Shown: positions 34,961 through 48,620 of the stretch, piece by piece
Layout: every line of letters begins with the position of its first letter
Numbering within the stretch: position 1 is the stretch's first letter
NCBI RefSeq assembly: GCF_022682495.2
Contig: NC_071396.1
Span: forward strand, 58,607,159 to 58,671,158
Source: Desmodus rotundus
Taxonomy: Eukaryota; Chordata; Mammalia; Chiroptera; Phyllostomidae
Direction: 5' to 3'
DNA length: 64,000 nt
Notes under the pieces: generated by a model
The model's database searches: none
Told to the model about the DNA's origin: nothing
The model's input: only the letters and a program-made list of their open reading frames with translations
Position numbers and translations under genes: made by a program

Positions 34961-36184
34961 TAGTATTTATGATCATTAAGCTGTTTTGCTTGTTTTATAA
35001 TTACTGATCCATGCAGCCTGTGCCTGGGGGCCATTGCTCTGTGTGCAGGATTCACTTTGTGATGGGAGTCAGTGTGGGGCAGTGGCTTCTCCAACTGTTG
35101 GCATCCCCAACAATGGCTCTGGCTCAAATGTGCAATCTCTAGTAAAACTAATTATTTTTACAGCAGCTGTGCTAGGACAACAATGGGTTAATAGAAAGGC
35201 AGGGAGCTCGCTTTGAGATCTGAGAGGAAACATCCAGGTGCAAATCTGAGTCATTTATCTCACCATCTGAAAGTATATGGATAAAGAGAGAAAAAAAGAG
35301 ATAATAAAATATTCCAAGCCCTCTGTTTAAAAGTAGCAACTCTCAGAATTTTTATTTCATTTTCGAAATGATGGAAAATTCCACTGAAGACTTTAAACAT
35401 ATGTAAGAGTCTGGTGTGAAAATACAGCACACAGGCTCTCCCGGGATACTGGGTTGCATCTCTTCATGTATCAGGTTTCTGACTGGTCAGGTAAATGGAG
35501 TGATTCTTTAGAAACACTAATAAATGTCCTCGCTTGGAAGACTTTGAAGAGAGAGGTGGTTGGTGGCTGGTCAACACAAAGGCTGAACTCCTATTGGAAT
35601 GAATAGGAGCAAGTGTTTCCATTCCTCAGCAGAGAGAATTTACCCCTCACATGTCCAGCCCTGAGTCTCTTTGAACCTTCTGCTGAGCTTTAAAAATAGC
35701 AACATCCAGAGGGAAATGTGCTCAGAAAAGGCATCTCCCCAGATCTAACATGGGGTGTTTTAAGGCACATCTTTAGCAAAGATATTTCCTGTGGAGCCCT
35801 GCAGCTATAAAAGCCTCAAAAAGAAAAGAAACGTTTGCCTAACAAGCTTACTAAAAGCAGGCCTTTGGAAGAAGGGTACAGGCTGTGGGGGTGGAAGGTG
35901 GCAGACTCTTTGGAGTTCTGTCTCTGGGAAAACAGGCTGGTTCTGGCATTCCAATGTCAGAAGCAGGATGTTTATTTGGGGTTTGCTGTGGCAAGTGCTC
36001 TCACAACCCACCCAGGACTGTTAGCATGACACCCTTTACTAGCATCACTTCACAACTGCCAGCCCTCAGATACACATTCTACTGACCTGTGTGGCCTCCA
36101 GGAGTAATTGTCTTAGCACAATCCAATGCACAATGGTTACACTCCTCTTCTGTGTCAAACCAGCCCTTTTGTCTCCCACAGCTC

Positions 36185-36335
36185 CAAGAAGGCAGTCTTA
36201 TTACCAATATTTGCATTTGTGGAAGCTTGGGCCCAGACAACGCAAGCCACTTACCTGAGGTCACACAGCTACTAAGTAAGGATTTGAGCCCAGACCTCCC
36301 TGCTCTGAGCCAAGTGCACTTGGCTAAAATCCTGG
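36185..36335 (-). repeat. MIR SINE fragment
   Basis: Reverse-complement MIR with ACTTACCTGAGGTCACACAG, CTACTAAGTAAGGATTTGAG and CAGACCTCCCTGCTCTGAG. Confidence 0.8.
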
Positions 36336-37110
36336 GAACAAAGAAGTTGCTACTCAAGCATTTTTTGTTTGTCTACACATTTAGAGCCCCTGGTCAGAAC
36401 ACTGGATACTGACATATTAATCATTCCACCCTCAGAATGTGATGAATCCCTGCCACTCTGAAAAGCCTTGCATGGTCTTAATAGTCGTCCGGCCAATGAT
36501 GCAGGCGGTGGTAGGAGTTCGAAGATAAAGAACTCCTGCCTGTCTCAGTCTCCTGCCTGCCTTCACATCACACCATTACTAACCACACAGTTACGAAAGA
36601 ATGCACTGCTTTCTTTCTGAGCTCCATCCTTTGGCCTGTGAGCTGCAAGGAAGAGATGCTGTGATTCTCAGTACCCATTCCACTGGGGACAATGCAGTGT
36701 TTGTGTATTGAGGTACTTCGTCTTCTACAACTAAGTCTCTATTCTGTATAAATACTCTGGGATGCCCACCAGGAGTATCCTAGCTTGTTTATAGCATGCT
36801 GGCAGGCTGTATGGTAAGAGCTGTGAGGAGTGACCAACCCCACTTTATTTCATTTCTATAAGTAGGTGCCACTCCATACACCACCCAGTGTTTGAAATGT
36901 GCCAATGTCAAGGATTAGGTCCCCAGCTCCCCAGTTCCTTGCAGGTCTCCCACCCACATGACATTAGGCCACCTCTGCCCATTGCCCTGGAAGGCTCCTG
37001 CCAAGTCTTGGAAAGCTCAGTCACACTGACTCTTTTTGCTAATTATAACCACAGCTAAAGATAGGCCCCAGCTTCCCCTCTGTCTCTAGGACATAGCCTC
37101 CCACAGCAGT

Positions 37111-37999
37111 CCCCTCCAAGAAGTGGTTATTAACTTTCCAGTGTTTCTAGTTTGGTTAGCCAATTTTATTTTGTTACTCTCCATCAATCATATTGTTACC
37201 AAATCACCTCCCAAAATTCAGGTTTGTGTATCTGATGCACTAGTAAGCCAAAACATTGAGACATCAGTGGCTGGAGAGAGAGAAAGATTTGTTCAATTTG
37301 GCCAAAGCCAGAGGACAAGAGAGCAAGATCTTTCAAATCTGTCTACCTCAAAAAGCTAAACTAGGGAGTGGGAAAGGGAGAATTTTAGGGAACTGAGAGA
37401 GAAGTCTGTATTTCTTTAGTCACAGATAACATTTTGTGCAGCCAGACTTCTGGGCAGCAGCAGCTGGTCCCAGCTACCTTGGAGACGTTCTTTCCTCTGC
37501 AAAACAAACTCATAAATTCTCCTTGTGGCCCTGAAATTATCTTTTCCTGCTAACAAAGAAACAGCACATCAACAACACAAAATTATATTGTAAGAACAAA
37601 GGGTACTGGGTCGAAGAACCAAGATTCTGAAAAATATCTCATAATTGTATATCATTAACATTATCTCTAAAGCAAAAAGCAGAAATTAGACATCTTGTGA
37701 CTATTACTATTGTTTAAGCTATCATTGTTTTGTGCTTAACTAACTATATTTTTCTATTATCTCAAGCAAAGTATAATTTTAAACACTTCTCCTGGAACTT
37801 GCTTTAGGCAGCCTTTCAGAACATGGCTAATATACCTTCTTAGGGTTTGGCTATAAGCTATGCGACAATCAATTAAAACATTTAATTAAAGCCTATACCT
37901 ACAGATTCTATGATCTAATACCTAAATGTGTCTACAGTTGATGGTTGGTTTCAGTATCTCATACTCCCCACATGAGATTTGTCTGTTTGAGGCAGCTAT
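37111..37999. repeat. Possible LTR-retroelement remnant (unassigned)
   Basis: A GC-moderate part (37260-37500, with CTTCTGGGCAGCAGCAGCTG) next to a long AT-rich part is the texture of an old antisense LTR plus adjoining internal sequence. I could not find defined ends or coding motifs. Confidence 0.3.
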
Positions 38000-38690
38000 A
38001 ATTTACCAATGACCTGAAAACATAACAAGTCATTAGAACATTTCTTGGAGTATATAGCTCCATATGGGCAAATGGGTCTGCCTTGGTCTTGTGCCCTGCA
38101 AAGTGGGGTCTGTTGATCTTCCTAACCCCTTCCTCCAGATGTTTCCTGCTCCTAGCCCTCCTCCTCTGACTCTGGAAGAAGCAGCTCTGAGCAAATGCAA
38201 GGCAGGTCTCTGAAGTCAGTGACTTTAAATAGCAACAGAAAAGTCAGTGACTCTGTAGAGAGACTGTCAGGGGTAATCCCAACTGCCAGCCTGACCCAAG
38301 ACAGAATGAAGCATTCTCCCTGCCCCGCAGACTGAGCTAAGCTTTTTATCCAGATACCTTTGCATGGTTGAAGAAGGAGGCTACACACTTGGCTTGGTTC
38401 ACATAGGAACACAGCCTGGGCAAAGTTCTCTCAAAGATGTCATTGAATTAAGCCCCCATTTACATGAGGATCCAATGCACCTGACTTGCCAAGTCTTGAA
38501 TAAGTGGCTGAGCCAGATACAAGCCCCAAACAGACCTCTGACCACAGGGTACAGGGTCTTCCTGCCACAAGCCTGCCTAAGGGATGTATGGCTCCTCCTG
38601 GCAAAGTAAATCAAAATAAAAAATGAGAAAGCTGAGACTGTGGGTAAAGGAGAGGTCAAAGTCAGTCACCAGCTCTTCCCTCCAATTTAA

Positions 38691-40200
38691 CTATGGAAAT
38701 TTTCAAATCTATAGAAAAGTTGACATGGTCATACAATGCACACCCATATACTCCTTTCAATATTCATCAATTGGAAATACTCTGCCATACTTTATCTATG
38801 CTTAAAAATGAAAATATCAGTATAGATATAGATTTCAAATCTTTTAAAATTTATTGTGGTAAGATATACAGAACATAAGATTTGCCATCTTAATTATTTT
38901 TAGGTGTACAGTTCAGTGGCATTAAGTATATTCACATTGTTGTGCAACCTCACCACCATCCATCTCCAGAACTTTTCCATCTTCCCAAACTGAAATTCTG
39001 TGTTCATTAAACATGGTCTCCCCACCTCCCCTCCCCCAGCCTCTGGCAACCCCAATTTTGCTTTCTGTCTCTATGAGTTTGACTGTTCTAGGTGCCTCAC
39101 ATAAGTGTAATCATACAGTATTTGTCCTTTTTTAAATCTTTTAAGCATAATGTCCTCTAGGGTCATACATGTTGTAGCATGTGTCAGAATTTCCTTCCTT
39201 TTCAAGGCTAAATAATATTCCATTGTGTGGCTAGAGAACATTTTCTTTATCCATTCATTCCGTTGATGGACACCTGGGGTGCTTCCACCTCTTGGCAACT
39301 GTGAATAATGATTCTGTGAACATGGGTGTGCAATATCTTTTCAAGAACTTGCTTTCATTTCCTTTGAGTTTATACACAGAATTGGGATTGCCTGATCATT
39401 TTGATTTGCATTTTCCTAATGATTACTGATATTGAGCTTTGTTTTACATGTTTGTTGGCCATTGGTCATTGGAGGAAGTCTATTAAATACTTTGTCCATT
39501 TTTTAAACAGGTTGTTTGATTTTTTAAATTGTTGAGTTGTGGAAGTTCTTTATATATTGTGGACATAAACTCCTTATGAGATATGTGATTTGCAAATATT
39601 TTTCCCATTACGTGGGTTGCTTTTTCTTTGATATGCAAAATGTTTTCATTTTGGCATGATCCAATTTATCTAATTTTTTCTTTTGTTGCCTAGTTGAATG
39701 TCATTAAGTGGATACATTATTTTGGCTGAATCTTTAAAAAATATTATTTTATTTTATTTTTTTAGAGAGAGGGGCAGGGAGGAAGAAAACATAGATGTGT
39801 GAGAGAAACATCTATTGGTTGCCTCTCACACACCCTCAGCTGGGGACCTCTCCTGAACTGAGACATGTGCCCTGATGGGGAATCCAAATGGTAACCCTTC
39901 AGGGCTCAGGCTGGTGCTCAACCCACTGAGCTACACCAGCCAGGGCAGAACTTTTTAAAAGTAAGTTGCATACACCATGATTCTTAACTCATCCTTTGCT
40001 GCTCAAGAGAAAGAACCCAGGATAAAGGCTTTCATACATATAACCCAATACCATTATCACACTTTGAAAGAGTAGCAATAATTCTGTATTACTTTCTATC
40101 TAGTTCATATTTCTGATTTCCTTAGTTCTCAACAACTTTTAAGACTTGAGACCACATGATCTTGCTGTGTGTGACCAGCAATTATGAAAGTGGTTCTGCA
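38691..40200 (-). mobile_element. Old L1 3' ends (L1M type), antisense, with nested SINE
   Basis: The + strand reads GTGTACAGTTCAGTGGCATT, GTTGTGCAACCTCACCACC, GTCTCTATGAGTTTGACTG, CTAAATAATATTCCATTGTG and TTGATTTGCATTTTCCTAATG, the reverse complement of L1M 3'UTR and late ORF2. A SINE occupies 39736-39947. 39948-40140 (CATACACCATGATTCTTAAC, ATTATCACACTTTGAAAG) looks like a further L1M 3' piece. Confidence 0.75.
39736..39947 (-). mobile_element. VES-type SINE
   Basis: Minus strand begins TGCCCTGGCTGGTGTAGCTC and ends in an A/T-rich tail; the + strand shows GAGAGAAACATCTATTGGTTG and GAGCTACACCAGCCAGGGC. Confidence 0.9.
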
Positions 40201-40216
40201 AGATCCCAGTAATTCT

Positions 40217-42182
40217 CTTTTTTCTTTTTTATGTTTAAGTATATTTTACTGATTATGCTATTACAGTTGTCCCATTCTTTCTCCCCTTTATCCACATCTG
40301 CCCTGAACTCCTTCTCCCTCTCGCATTCCCCAACCCCCTTAGTTCATGTCCATTGGTCATACATACAAGTTCTTTGGTTTCCCCATTTCCCATACTACTC
40401 TTAACCTCCCCCTGTCTATTTTCTACCTACCATTTATGCTTATTCCTGTACCTTTTTCCCATTTTTCCCCACTCATCCTCCCAGCTTATAACCCTCCATG
40501 TGATCTCCATATCTGTGAGTCTGTTCCTGCTCTAGTTGTTTGCTTAGTTTGTTTTTGCTTTTGTTTCTCTTTAGGTTCAGTTGTTGATAGTTGTGAGTTT
40601 GTTGTCATTTTACTGTTCATAGTTTTGACATCTTCTTTTTCTTAGATAAGTCCCTTTAACATTTCGTATAATAAGGGCTTGGTGATGATGAACTCCTTTA
40701 ACTTGACCTTATCTGGGAAGCACTTTATCTGCCCTTCCATTCTAAATGATAGCTTTGCTGGATACAGTAATCTGGGATATAGATCCTTGGCTTTCATGAC
40801 TTTGAATACTTCTTTCCAGCCCTTTCTTGCCTGCAAGGTTTCTTTTGAGAAATCAGCTGGTAGTCTTATGGGAACTCCTTTGTAGGTAACTGTCTCCTTT
40901 TCTCTTGCTGCTTTTAAGATTCTCTCCACATCTTTAATCTTGGGTAATGTAATTATGATGTGCCTTGGTGTGTTCCTCCTTGGGTCCAACTTCTTTGGGA
41001 CTCACTGCGCTTCCTGGACTTGCATGCCTATTTCCTTCACCAGACTGGGGGAGTCTTCCTTCATTTGTTCAAATAAGTTTCCCTTATTTGTTCAAATAAG
41101 TTTTCTATTTTCTGGTCTTCCTCTTCTCCTTCTGGCACCCCTATGATTCAGATGTTGGAACATTTAAAGTTATCCCAGAGGTTCCTAAGCCTCTCCTCAT
41201 TTTTTTGAATTCTTGTTTCTTTGTTCTGTTCTGGCTGAATGTTTCTGTTTTCCTTCTGTTCCAAATCTTTGGTTTGAGTCCCAGTTTCCTTCCCTTCACT
41301 GTTGGTTCCCTGTATATTTTGCTTTATTTCACTTGTATAGCCTTTGCTTCTTCCTTTATTTTGCATCCATATTCAATCATTTCTGTGAGCATCCTGATTA
41401 ACAGTGTTTTGAACTCTGCATCTGATAGGTTACCTATCTCTTCATTGCTTAGTTCTTTTTCTGGGGTTTTGATCTGTTTTTTCATTTGGGCCATATTTCT
41501 TTGTCCCAGCGCACCTGTTACATTGTAAGGGGAGGAGACTTAGGTATTCACCAGGGTGGGGCAACCCAGTTTGCTCCGTTATGTTGCTATATGTGGGGGA
41601 GGGGCCAGAGAGGGAATAATGCTGCTTGCTTGGCTCTCGCCCTGCTTTTAGTCACTTCCCCCCTACCCACAAGTGAATTGCACCTTTGTGGTACTGATTC
41701 CCTGGGCGGATGGGCTTGTGTACATTCTAGAATCCTGTCAGGCTCTCCAACATACTCTCCTGTGAGAGTGGGCATTTCTCCCATCACTGCAACCCCCACA
41801 GATTCTACAGCCAGAGACTTTGTAGCTTTATTTCCCCACACTGGAACCCTGGGTTTCACAGTCTGTCTTGCTCCCCAGTTGTTCCTTCTGGCTTATCCAC
41901 ATATGAATGTGGGACAGTCAAGTGTGCTAATTGCTGCCTAGCCCTCCCTGTCCACCAGTCACCACCTTGTCTCGAGTCCTTTCCACCCCAGCTGCCTGTC
42001 TCTGCCCCTCCTACCAATCTAGATGAATGTTTCTTCTTTAACTCCTGGGTTGTCAGACTTCCACAAAGTTCAATTTTTCTATCAGCTCTTGTTATTTTTT
42101 GTTTTTAAATTGGTTTTTATCCTCCTTTTGGTTGTGCAAGGAAGTGAAGCATATCTACCTACACCTCCATCTTGGCCAGAAG
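40217..42182 (-). mobile_element. HAL1-like ORF1-only L1 derivative, copy 3 (full length, antisense in MGLL intron)
   Basis: A 1966-bp element flanked by TCCCAGTAATTCT at 40204-40216 and 42183-42195. In minus orientation it starts CTGGCCAAGATGGAGGTGTA, then a long 5'UTR, ORF1 (about 41470 down to 40642) and a 425-bp 3' region ending in ATAGCATAATC-type text and an A-rich tail. No ORF2 is present. The CpGs of its 5'UTR are largely decayed, unlike copy 2, suggesting an older insertion. Confidence 0.95.
40642..41470 (-). pseudogene. L1 ORF1 pseudogene in HAL1-like copy 3
   Basis: The coiled-coil part (GTNSEGKETGTQTKDLEQKE, at 41148-41366) stops at a TGA at 41148-41150, the same codon position as in copies 1 and 2. 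The RRM/C-terminal part is open at 40642-40989 (PRHIIITLPKIKD, ADFSKETLQARKGWKEVFKV). A short local duplication containing ATTTGTTCAAATAAG near 41060-41103 also disturbs the frame. Confidence 0.88.
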
Positions 42183-43761
42183 TCCCAGTAATTCTTTCTG
42201 GTATCTCTTATTATTTATTCAATCCCTGGACCTGTCAAAAGGTAGCCATGGCTTGTGTGATTGGGTAGAGAATATGATGGCTGCTTTCCTCTTCCCTCGG
42301 TGACCACTCAGGACTTATGTCTGGGTCCAGGGTTGCACCCTAGGAGCCTCTATCCCAAAGAAGCAAGTGAGGTCAACTTTCTGCCTCACTTCTGGTTGTG
42401 AAGCCCCTCAGCCCTCCAGAAGGAGGTCCTAGCACCCTCTGGTGGGTGTGCACAAACCACCTGTACCCACGTGCCCAGGCCTATGACCTACCAGGATATC
42501 CAGGAGTTCAAGCCTTAATGGCAAAAAGTAATTCTTGAGAAGAAATGTTCAGTAAATCACATGCCCTTAAAGTAATTCCTGGAAAAAATGTTTGGTAAGT
42601 CGCATGCACTTGATTAAGTGGCAATTCATGTATGTGAATCATCTTTATATCCAAAATTCAATTGTGTCATCCTTACTTTTAATGGTCCTTGCCTGGCTTG
42701 GGAATTTCTGCCATCCAAGTTGGGTGCCTGCTCCAGCAATCATAGGGGGAGTTCAGGCCTCCTGGTAAATGACAAAGCAGACTTTCTGCCAAGTCAGGCG
42801 AGGTTCTATCTCCCCTTTGCCATTCTGCAGGCATTATGTTAAGTCAACAAATTTGTGTGGAGCTCCCACTTCGGGCCAGGACCCAAAATGGAGACGAGGA
42901 CACCCAATAAGTCACCCTGTCTTCTGAGGTCATAGACAGAAGGGGAGAAAGGCACATCAACAGTTCTGTTACAGAGGACAAAGAGACAGAGAGCTTTGAG
43001 GGAAGAGCAAAAAGGCCTGAGTCTGGACCCAGCTCTCCAGCTGTGTCTCTTTGTGCTGCTATGTAACCTTGGAGACCACACTCAGTGTCACTGATCCTCA
43101 GTTCCCTTGGGGACCTAGGGTATAGCCTGGTACAGCATGAACTCTAGGTAAATGGCAGCTGTTGTTATCACAGCTGTTTTTAAAGAAGTGTCCACGAAGC
43201 CACAGGAGCCCTGGGGAGACAGGCACCAGCTTCACTACTAGTGTCTGGGCACCTGTCATGGGAGGAAACACTTGAACTGGGCCTTGAAAGGAGACAGGTA
43301 TTTGCTGGCAGACAGGAGTTAGGGCATGGGAAAGGTACATTCTGGAAACTAGAAATGTTAGTGGCAGCCCCCAGTCTGTAGATACAGAAGCTGAGCATGT
43401 GAAAGGAGTGGGAGCCCCGAAGGGATGGCACACACAGTGTCCCTGGAGAAGGTAGGGGGCTTCCCAGAGGAAGGGACAACTGAGCTAAATGTCATAAGAG
43501 AGGAGAAAGTTTACAGGCAGCCAAGGTTGAGGGGACAGCCATGTGAGGGGAAGGAGTGTGTGGGAAGGAAGCAGAAGGGAGCTCTATGTGGACTTGAAAG
43601 CCACAGGAAGAGTTTAGATTTGGCCCTGCAGTGTGTGGGATGCATGGCAGGGTTCCTAGGGGCAGGGGTATCCAGGGAGAATCTGAGCACAGTATGCAGG
43701 GGGTGGCCAGCTAGGGGGAGAATTGCTCAGACCCAAGAGAAAGGATCACATGAAGAGAGGA

Positions 43762-44037
43762 TCCTAAGCCTCTCCTCATTTTTCTGAATTCATGTTTCTT
43801 TATTCTGTTCTGGTTGGATATTTATTTCTTCCTTTTATTCCAAATTGTTGATTTTGAGTTCTGGTTTCTTCTCTTTCCTTCCAGGGGACTTTTGGTTCCC
43901 TGTATAGTTTCCTTTATTTCACTTTGTATAGCCTTCATTTCTTGGTTCATTCTGCAACCGAACTCAATCAATTCTGTGAGCATTCTGATTACCAGTGTTT
44001 TGAATCTGTATCTCATAGGTTGTCTATCTCATAGGAG
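43762..44037 (-). mobile_element. HAL1-like/L1 ORF1 fragment, copy 5
   Basis: Only the coiled-coil-coding part of ORF1 is present. The + strand reads CTAAGCCTCTCCTCATTTTT, TGTTCTGGTTGGATATTTAT, TCAATTCTGTGAGCATTCTG, parallel to 41180-41440. Both ends are truncated; whether it derives from a full L1 or an ORF1-only element cannot be told. Confidence 0.85.
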
Positions 44038-44694
44038 AGGATTTTGTATCATCCAAGTCTTTCCACAACAAATTGCAATTAAAAACAAAGGTGGGAAATG
44101 AAGATATTGTCTCCACAAAGACATGTCCATCCATTGTAGGGTTCCCACGGGTTTCTAGATTTCACAGAGGTCACTTGGGTAGAATCACTTGTGCACTCTC
44201 TCCAATATGTCAGAGAATGCTATCTGACTTCCCTGTGATAAAAATAGGTGGATTAAGAAAGATCTAAACAATGGAGGGGGGAGATGGGAATCCTGGGATG
44301 GGCTCTAAAGCACAGATGGAAGAGTGAGGCTTCCATAGGAAAAGGGAGGGTATTAGAGGAAAGGAGGGTCAGGAACACCCAGTTGTAGACACATGTAGGT
44401 ACCTGAAGGGAAAATGCAGATTAGACTTGCTGGGCTATATTTCTCCGTGAAGTGGTAAACAATGTCATCTGAGGAGGGCACTTGCCTGCCTGTGTTTAGA
44501 AGGGTGCTCCCATCCCCCTCTGTGAAGGGTGGCAACCTGTGGGAAATACCAAGTCATTTCACTATCTGTGAGGCCTAGATGTTTATGTCCTCACAAAGGA
44601 CCCATTCCTTTCTTTTCTGAGGAGTGCCACCTCCACGGCTCCGGGCTATCCTATGAGTCCACAGGACTCACCTTTACTTTCTCTTCTCTAGACA

Positions 44695-44965
44695 GGTAGC
44701 ATGGCATAATGAGTGGTTTAAAATGCTGACTGTGGAGCCCAACTGCCTAGGTTCTTATCCTAGTTCCACCTTTTATGGTATAACCTTGGGTGGATCACCT
44801 AGCCTCTCTGAGGCACTCTTCTAGTGTGTAAAATGGTGATAATAACAGTTGTACCTACAATGAGTTCCCATGAAGATTCAATGAGCAAGTACAAGTACAG
44901 GTGCTTGACACAGCACCTGGTACAAAATTAAGGGCTCAATGTGTTTGTTATTTTAAATATTAGTT
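44695..44965 (+). repeat. MIR SINE, near full length
   Basis: Consensus-like order: GTAGCATGGCATAATGAGTGG, ACTGTGGAGCCCAACTGCCTA, CTCTCTGAGGCACTCTTCT, GTAAAATGGTGATAATAAC, GGTGCTTGACACAGCACCTG, AAGGGCTCAATGTG. Confidence 0.9.
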
Positions 44966-45474
44966 TAATTAAACATGTAATTTTGCATTCCATCACAGAA
45001 CAACTTTTTAAAAAATAGGTCAAGGGATTTGACTGTAGGGTTGGTGCCTAGATTTTGCTCAACCAAGTTAAGACAACTCCCAGCTGTAGATTGTAGCTGT
45101 ATTCACTGTATTTTAGGGCAGTTTCTTTCCCACAGAGAGACAGTGTTCAATATCAGAAGCCCAGCTGGCATGTTTCTGGCTGGCAAGTTCAATCTTTCTG
45201 GGAGCTCTCAGAGCTGTAGAAAACAGTGAAGGTACTATAGGATTGCTAAAATACACAGGAGGCCAGGAAATTATTCACAACCTGTGAAACTTAAAACCCA
45301 AGAGGAACATTTGAGGTCTCAGAAGGAATAAGGCTTCACCTAAGGTTATGTGATTCAGGATCTCCAAGGGAAGGAGGCCTCCAGTGTGGAGTGGCTCTCC
45401 TCCTCTTGTTCCCAGTGTCAGGTTCAGATGCACCCCACACATCATTAACCTCGCTATGAGGCCAGACCCTGAGC

Positions 45475-45610
45475 TTGACACTGTATCTACATCATCTCTT
45501 TGAATCTCCCTAGAGTCCTCTGAAGCATTTCTACTATCACCCCCATTTCACAAATTAGCCAACCAAGTTTAGGAACCATGCCCAGATCATGGCTGGAAAG
45601 TATCAGGGAT
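45475..45610 (-). repeat. MIR SINE fragment
   Basis: Reverse-complement MIR: TTTGAATCTCCCTAGAGTCC, CCCCCATTTCACAAATTAG, GCCCAGATCATGGCTGG. Confidence 0.7.
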
Positions 45611-45869
45611 GGTGTTCCTCACTCTTCTGGTTTCCTTCATATTGTCAGTTGACCGCTCCTCCCAAGATAAAAGACTTCAAATCTCAGCCAGTGGAGGCAC
45701 CCCCAGAGGTCAGTTATCTGAAGCAAAGATGTGGTCACTTGAACCTGGACCCACAGCCTCCAACTAACATGTCCCTAGCTGACAGGAACAACTGTAATAA
45801 AAAATGGGGTGAATGGGGGTATGAGAGATATTGCCAAAGATGGGTCTTTGTTATATGTTTTTAAATTAA

Positions 45870-46140
45870 ACTTTTTGTTTTGATGTAATAGTGATTCAGA
45901 GAGGAATCCAATGGACTCTTTACCCAGTTCCCCTCAATGTTGCCATCTTACAAAAGCATAGGACAACATCACAACCAGGAAACTGACATCAGTATAGCCA
46001 AACCACAGAATGTCCTATCACCACAAAGATCCCTCATGTTGCCCTTGTATAGCACACCTACTTCCCCCTGCCCCATCTGATAACCACATTTCTATTCTCC
46101 ATTTCTCTCATTTTGTCACCTTTAGCTTTAAAGTAAGCAA
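45870..46140 (-). repeat. Possible ancient L1 3'UTR, antisense
   Basis: TGTTGCCATCTTACAAAAGC, CAACCAGGAAACTGACATC and CCATCTGATAACCACATTTC match the flavour of L1M 3'UTR in reverse complement. Confidence 0.5.
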
Positions 46141-48620
46141 AGACCACTGCGATAGGGCCAGAATGGTTACTTGAGGGGAGGATTTGGGCCTTCTAAGTCT
46201 GTTTCCCCATTAGGTATGGCTCTCCCTTTTGCTCCAAACTCCACTTTTCCTCTGTCCCTCACCTTTTGCCCCAGCTGTGGCTCACATCAGGGGACTGCCC
46301 TTTCCCCAACATATTTGTTAACTCCTTCCCCAGGCCCAGAATCAGCCATTGTGTAAACAGGGACTACGTGATCAGGACAAGGAAAATGAAGCCAAAAGCA
46401 GGAAACCAATTGGGCCGGCAGAGCAATTAGACCCTGGAACAGACTCCCCAAGGGGCCTCATGTGGCCAGGATGTCTTGGGTCAGCAGGGCAAGGTGGCAG
46501 GCCATTTCAGGAAAGTGGTGGTCTAATGGACTCTGGCCCTGTGCACTCCTAAGGACATATTCCCTGCAACAGGGCCCAGCAGCATAGAATGGAGTGCTGT
46601 TAGCAGGGCTGCCAGCCTGCAGAGACCCAGACCTCAATAATGGGGACTTAAACAGGGGAGAAGCTTATTTCCCTGCACAGTGACTTCTCAGTGTCACCAA
46701 CCCCACAAGCTCCAATGCATTTTGTTGCTCACTGTTTCTGGAGTACAGCTCTTGTCCCTGTAGCCTCATCTGCCTCCCTACTCTGCTATGTCCTGATAGG
46801 TGGGAGGAAGGAAATAAATAGGACAAGCATTTGACAAAAAGGAGTGCACAGCACTGCTGCTCACTTCCCATTGTCCAGAATGTGGTCACATGACCACACC
46901 TAACTGCAAGGGATCCTGGGAAATGTAGTCTTTACTCTGGATGCTTGCGTTCCAAATGAAACTTTCAGGGTTCTATAGGGGAGAACAGGAACTGGGTAAT
47001 GCATAATAGGCAGGTTCCTCATTTACAAAACAGGGATAATAAGAGCCATTCCTCAGACAGGTTAATCAGGTTAAACACTTAGTGCATGCACATAGAAAGA
47101 AAGAGCTCAGAAGTAGTAGCTATTCTTATTTCTTTTCACTAAATAAGATCTTGCACGTGATGCCCTGGCACTGTGCCAGGTACAAAGTATAAGTCCAATC
47201 AGTGGTGTTGCTCTTGTTGTTAGCCTCAGTTCTTGACAGACTCCAAGTGCAGGCTCTCCTCCCAAACAGGGCTCCTTGCAACCCCTGGATAAGCAACTGC
47301 TATGGCTGTGTACTGCCTATGCATTACCCCTGCCAGTCTCTTGTCCCCTCAGTCCCCAAACAAATAGCCTGGCCCTGCAGGATTCACACTAGCTCAGCTG
47401 CAAGAAGTGGCTAAACCATCTCATGTGGCTTTCCACAAAGGTCTGATTTGCCTGCTCTGTCCCCAGCACCAGAGGAATCAGGGGTGGCAGGGATGACCCA
47501 GAATAGCTTGTTCCATTTTGGCATGAATCTGGATTCTAGCCAAGTCCTATAGGGGTGGTAACATAAGAGCGGTGTAGCCCCTGCCCTTGCAGACTCAGAT
47601 TGGAACACAGTGGACACGGTGGCAGCCTCACACAGTACAGCTGGAAGCACATTTCCTTCCAGCTGTCCCTGTGTTCCTTGTCCCCATGGCCCCTCTGCTC
47701 CCTTACCCAGTATTAAAACCATGTGGCACTTCTCCAGTCAGTTGAGAATCCACTAGCAAGGATGATGGAAATGAGATAAGGGATGGTTGTGGCCTCACAC
47801 CCACCCATATGGACCTGAGATACTTCTCACCCAGATTTTGTGGGGGCAATGCCCCATCTTGGGCCACAGTGGACAGACAACTCACTGTTCTCTTAAGGCA
47901 GGAGGAGTGAAGCCTGGGAGAACAAAGACAAGGTATCAGGGTATCCCCATGAAAATCTGGGTTGGGTTCTGAGCCATAAGCAGGGAGAGTGTCAGAGTTA
48001 GGTCCTGGGCAATTTCATGACTAAGGAGGGAGGACCCAGCCTCTGGGCATGTCCCCTAGAGAAGCAGCAGACATCCCTGTCAGAATGACAGGCAGTCTTC
48101 TGTAGCCCAGAGGACATGGAGGCTAGAGCCCACCACAGACCAGACCTGCCCTGGACTTTGCTCCTCTGGAAGCCCATGGGGTAGTGCCCTGCCAAAGTGA
48201 CTCAGGAGCAACTCCAACCAGCCCCATACCTTCTACCATGGCCCCATTGCCCCTGTATCTTGTGTGTGCCCCTCACCCACTTCTACCAGGTGGACGCTAA
48301 GTAAGGGGAGACAGACTTAGAAAAAGCAAAATTCAGATGACTAACACTAAAATATCTTCAGAGCTATTCCTTAGTGAAATATTATATAAATAATACAATG
48401 CTGCCTATATAAAAATATAGGGATTAACACTTGAAACTGTCTACAGACACATGTATGAATGTAGAATGCATAGAACAAAGCCTGTGAAGAGAGGCATCAA
48501 AAGTAGTGTAGGTCTGGGTTAGGGAAGGGCTGGCCATTCTGCTGGCTCTTGGCACCTACACCCCAAACAGGCTGACTGAATGGAATCAGCTCTTCAGGCC
48601 AAAGCAGAAGGAAGAGCTAA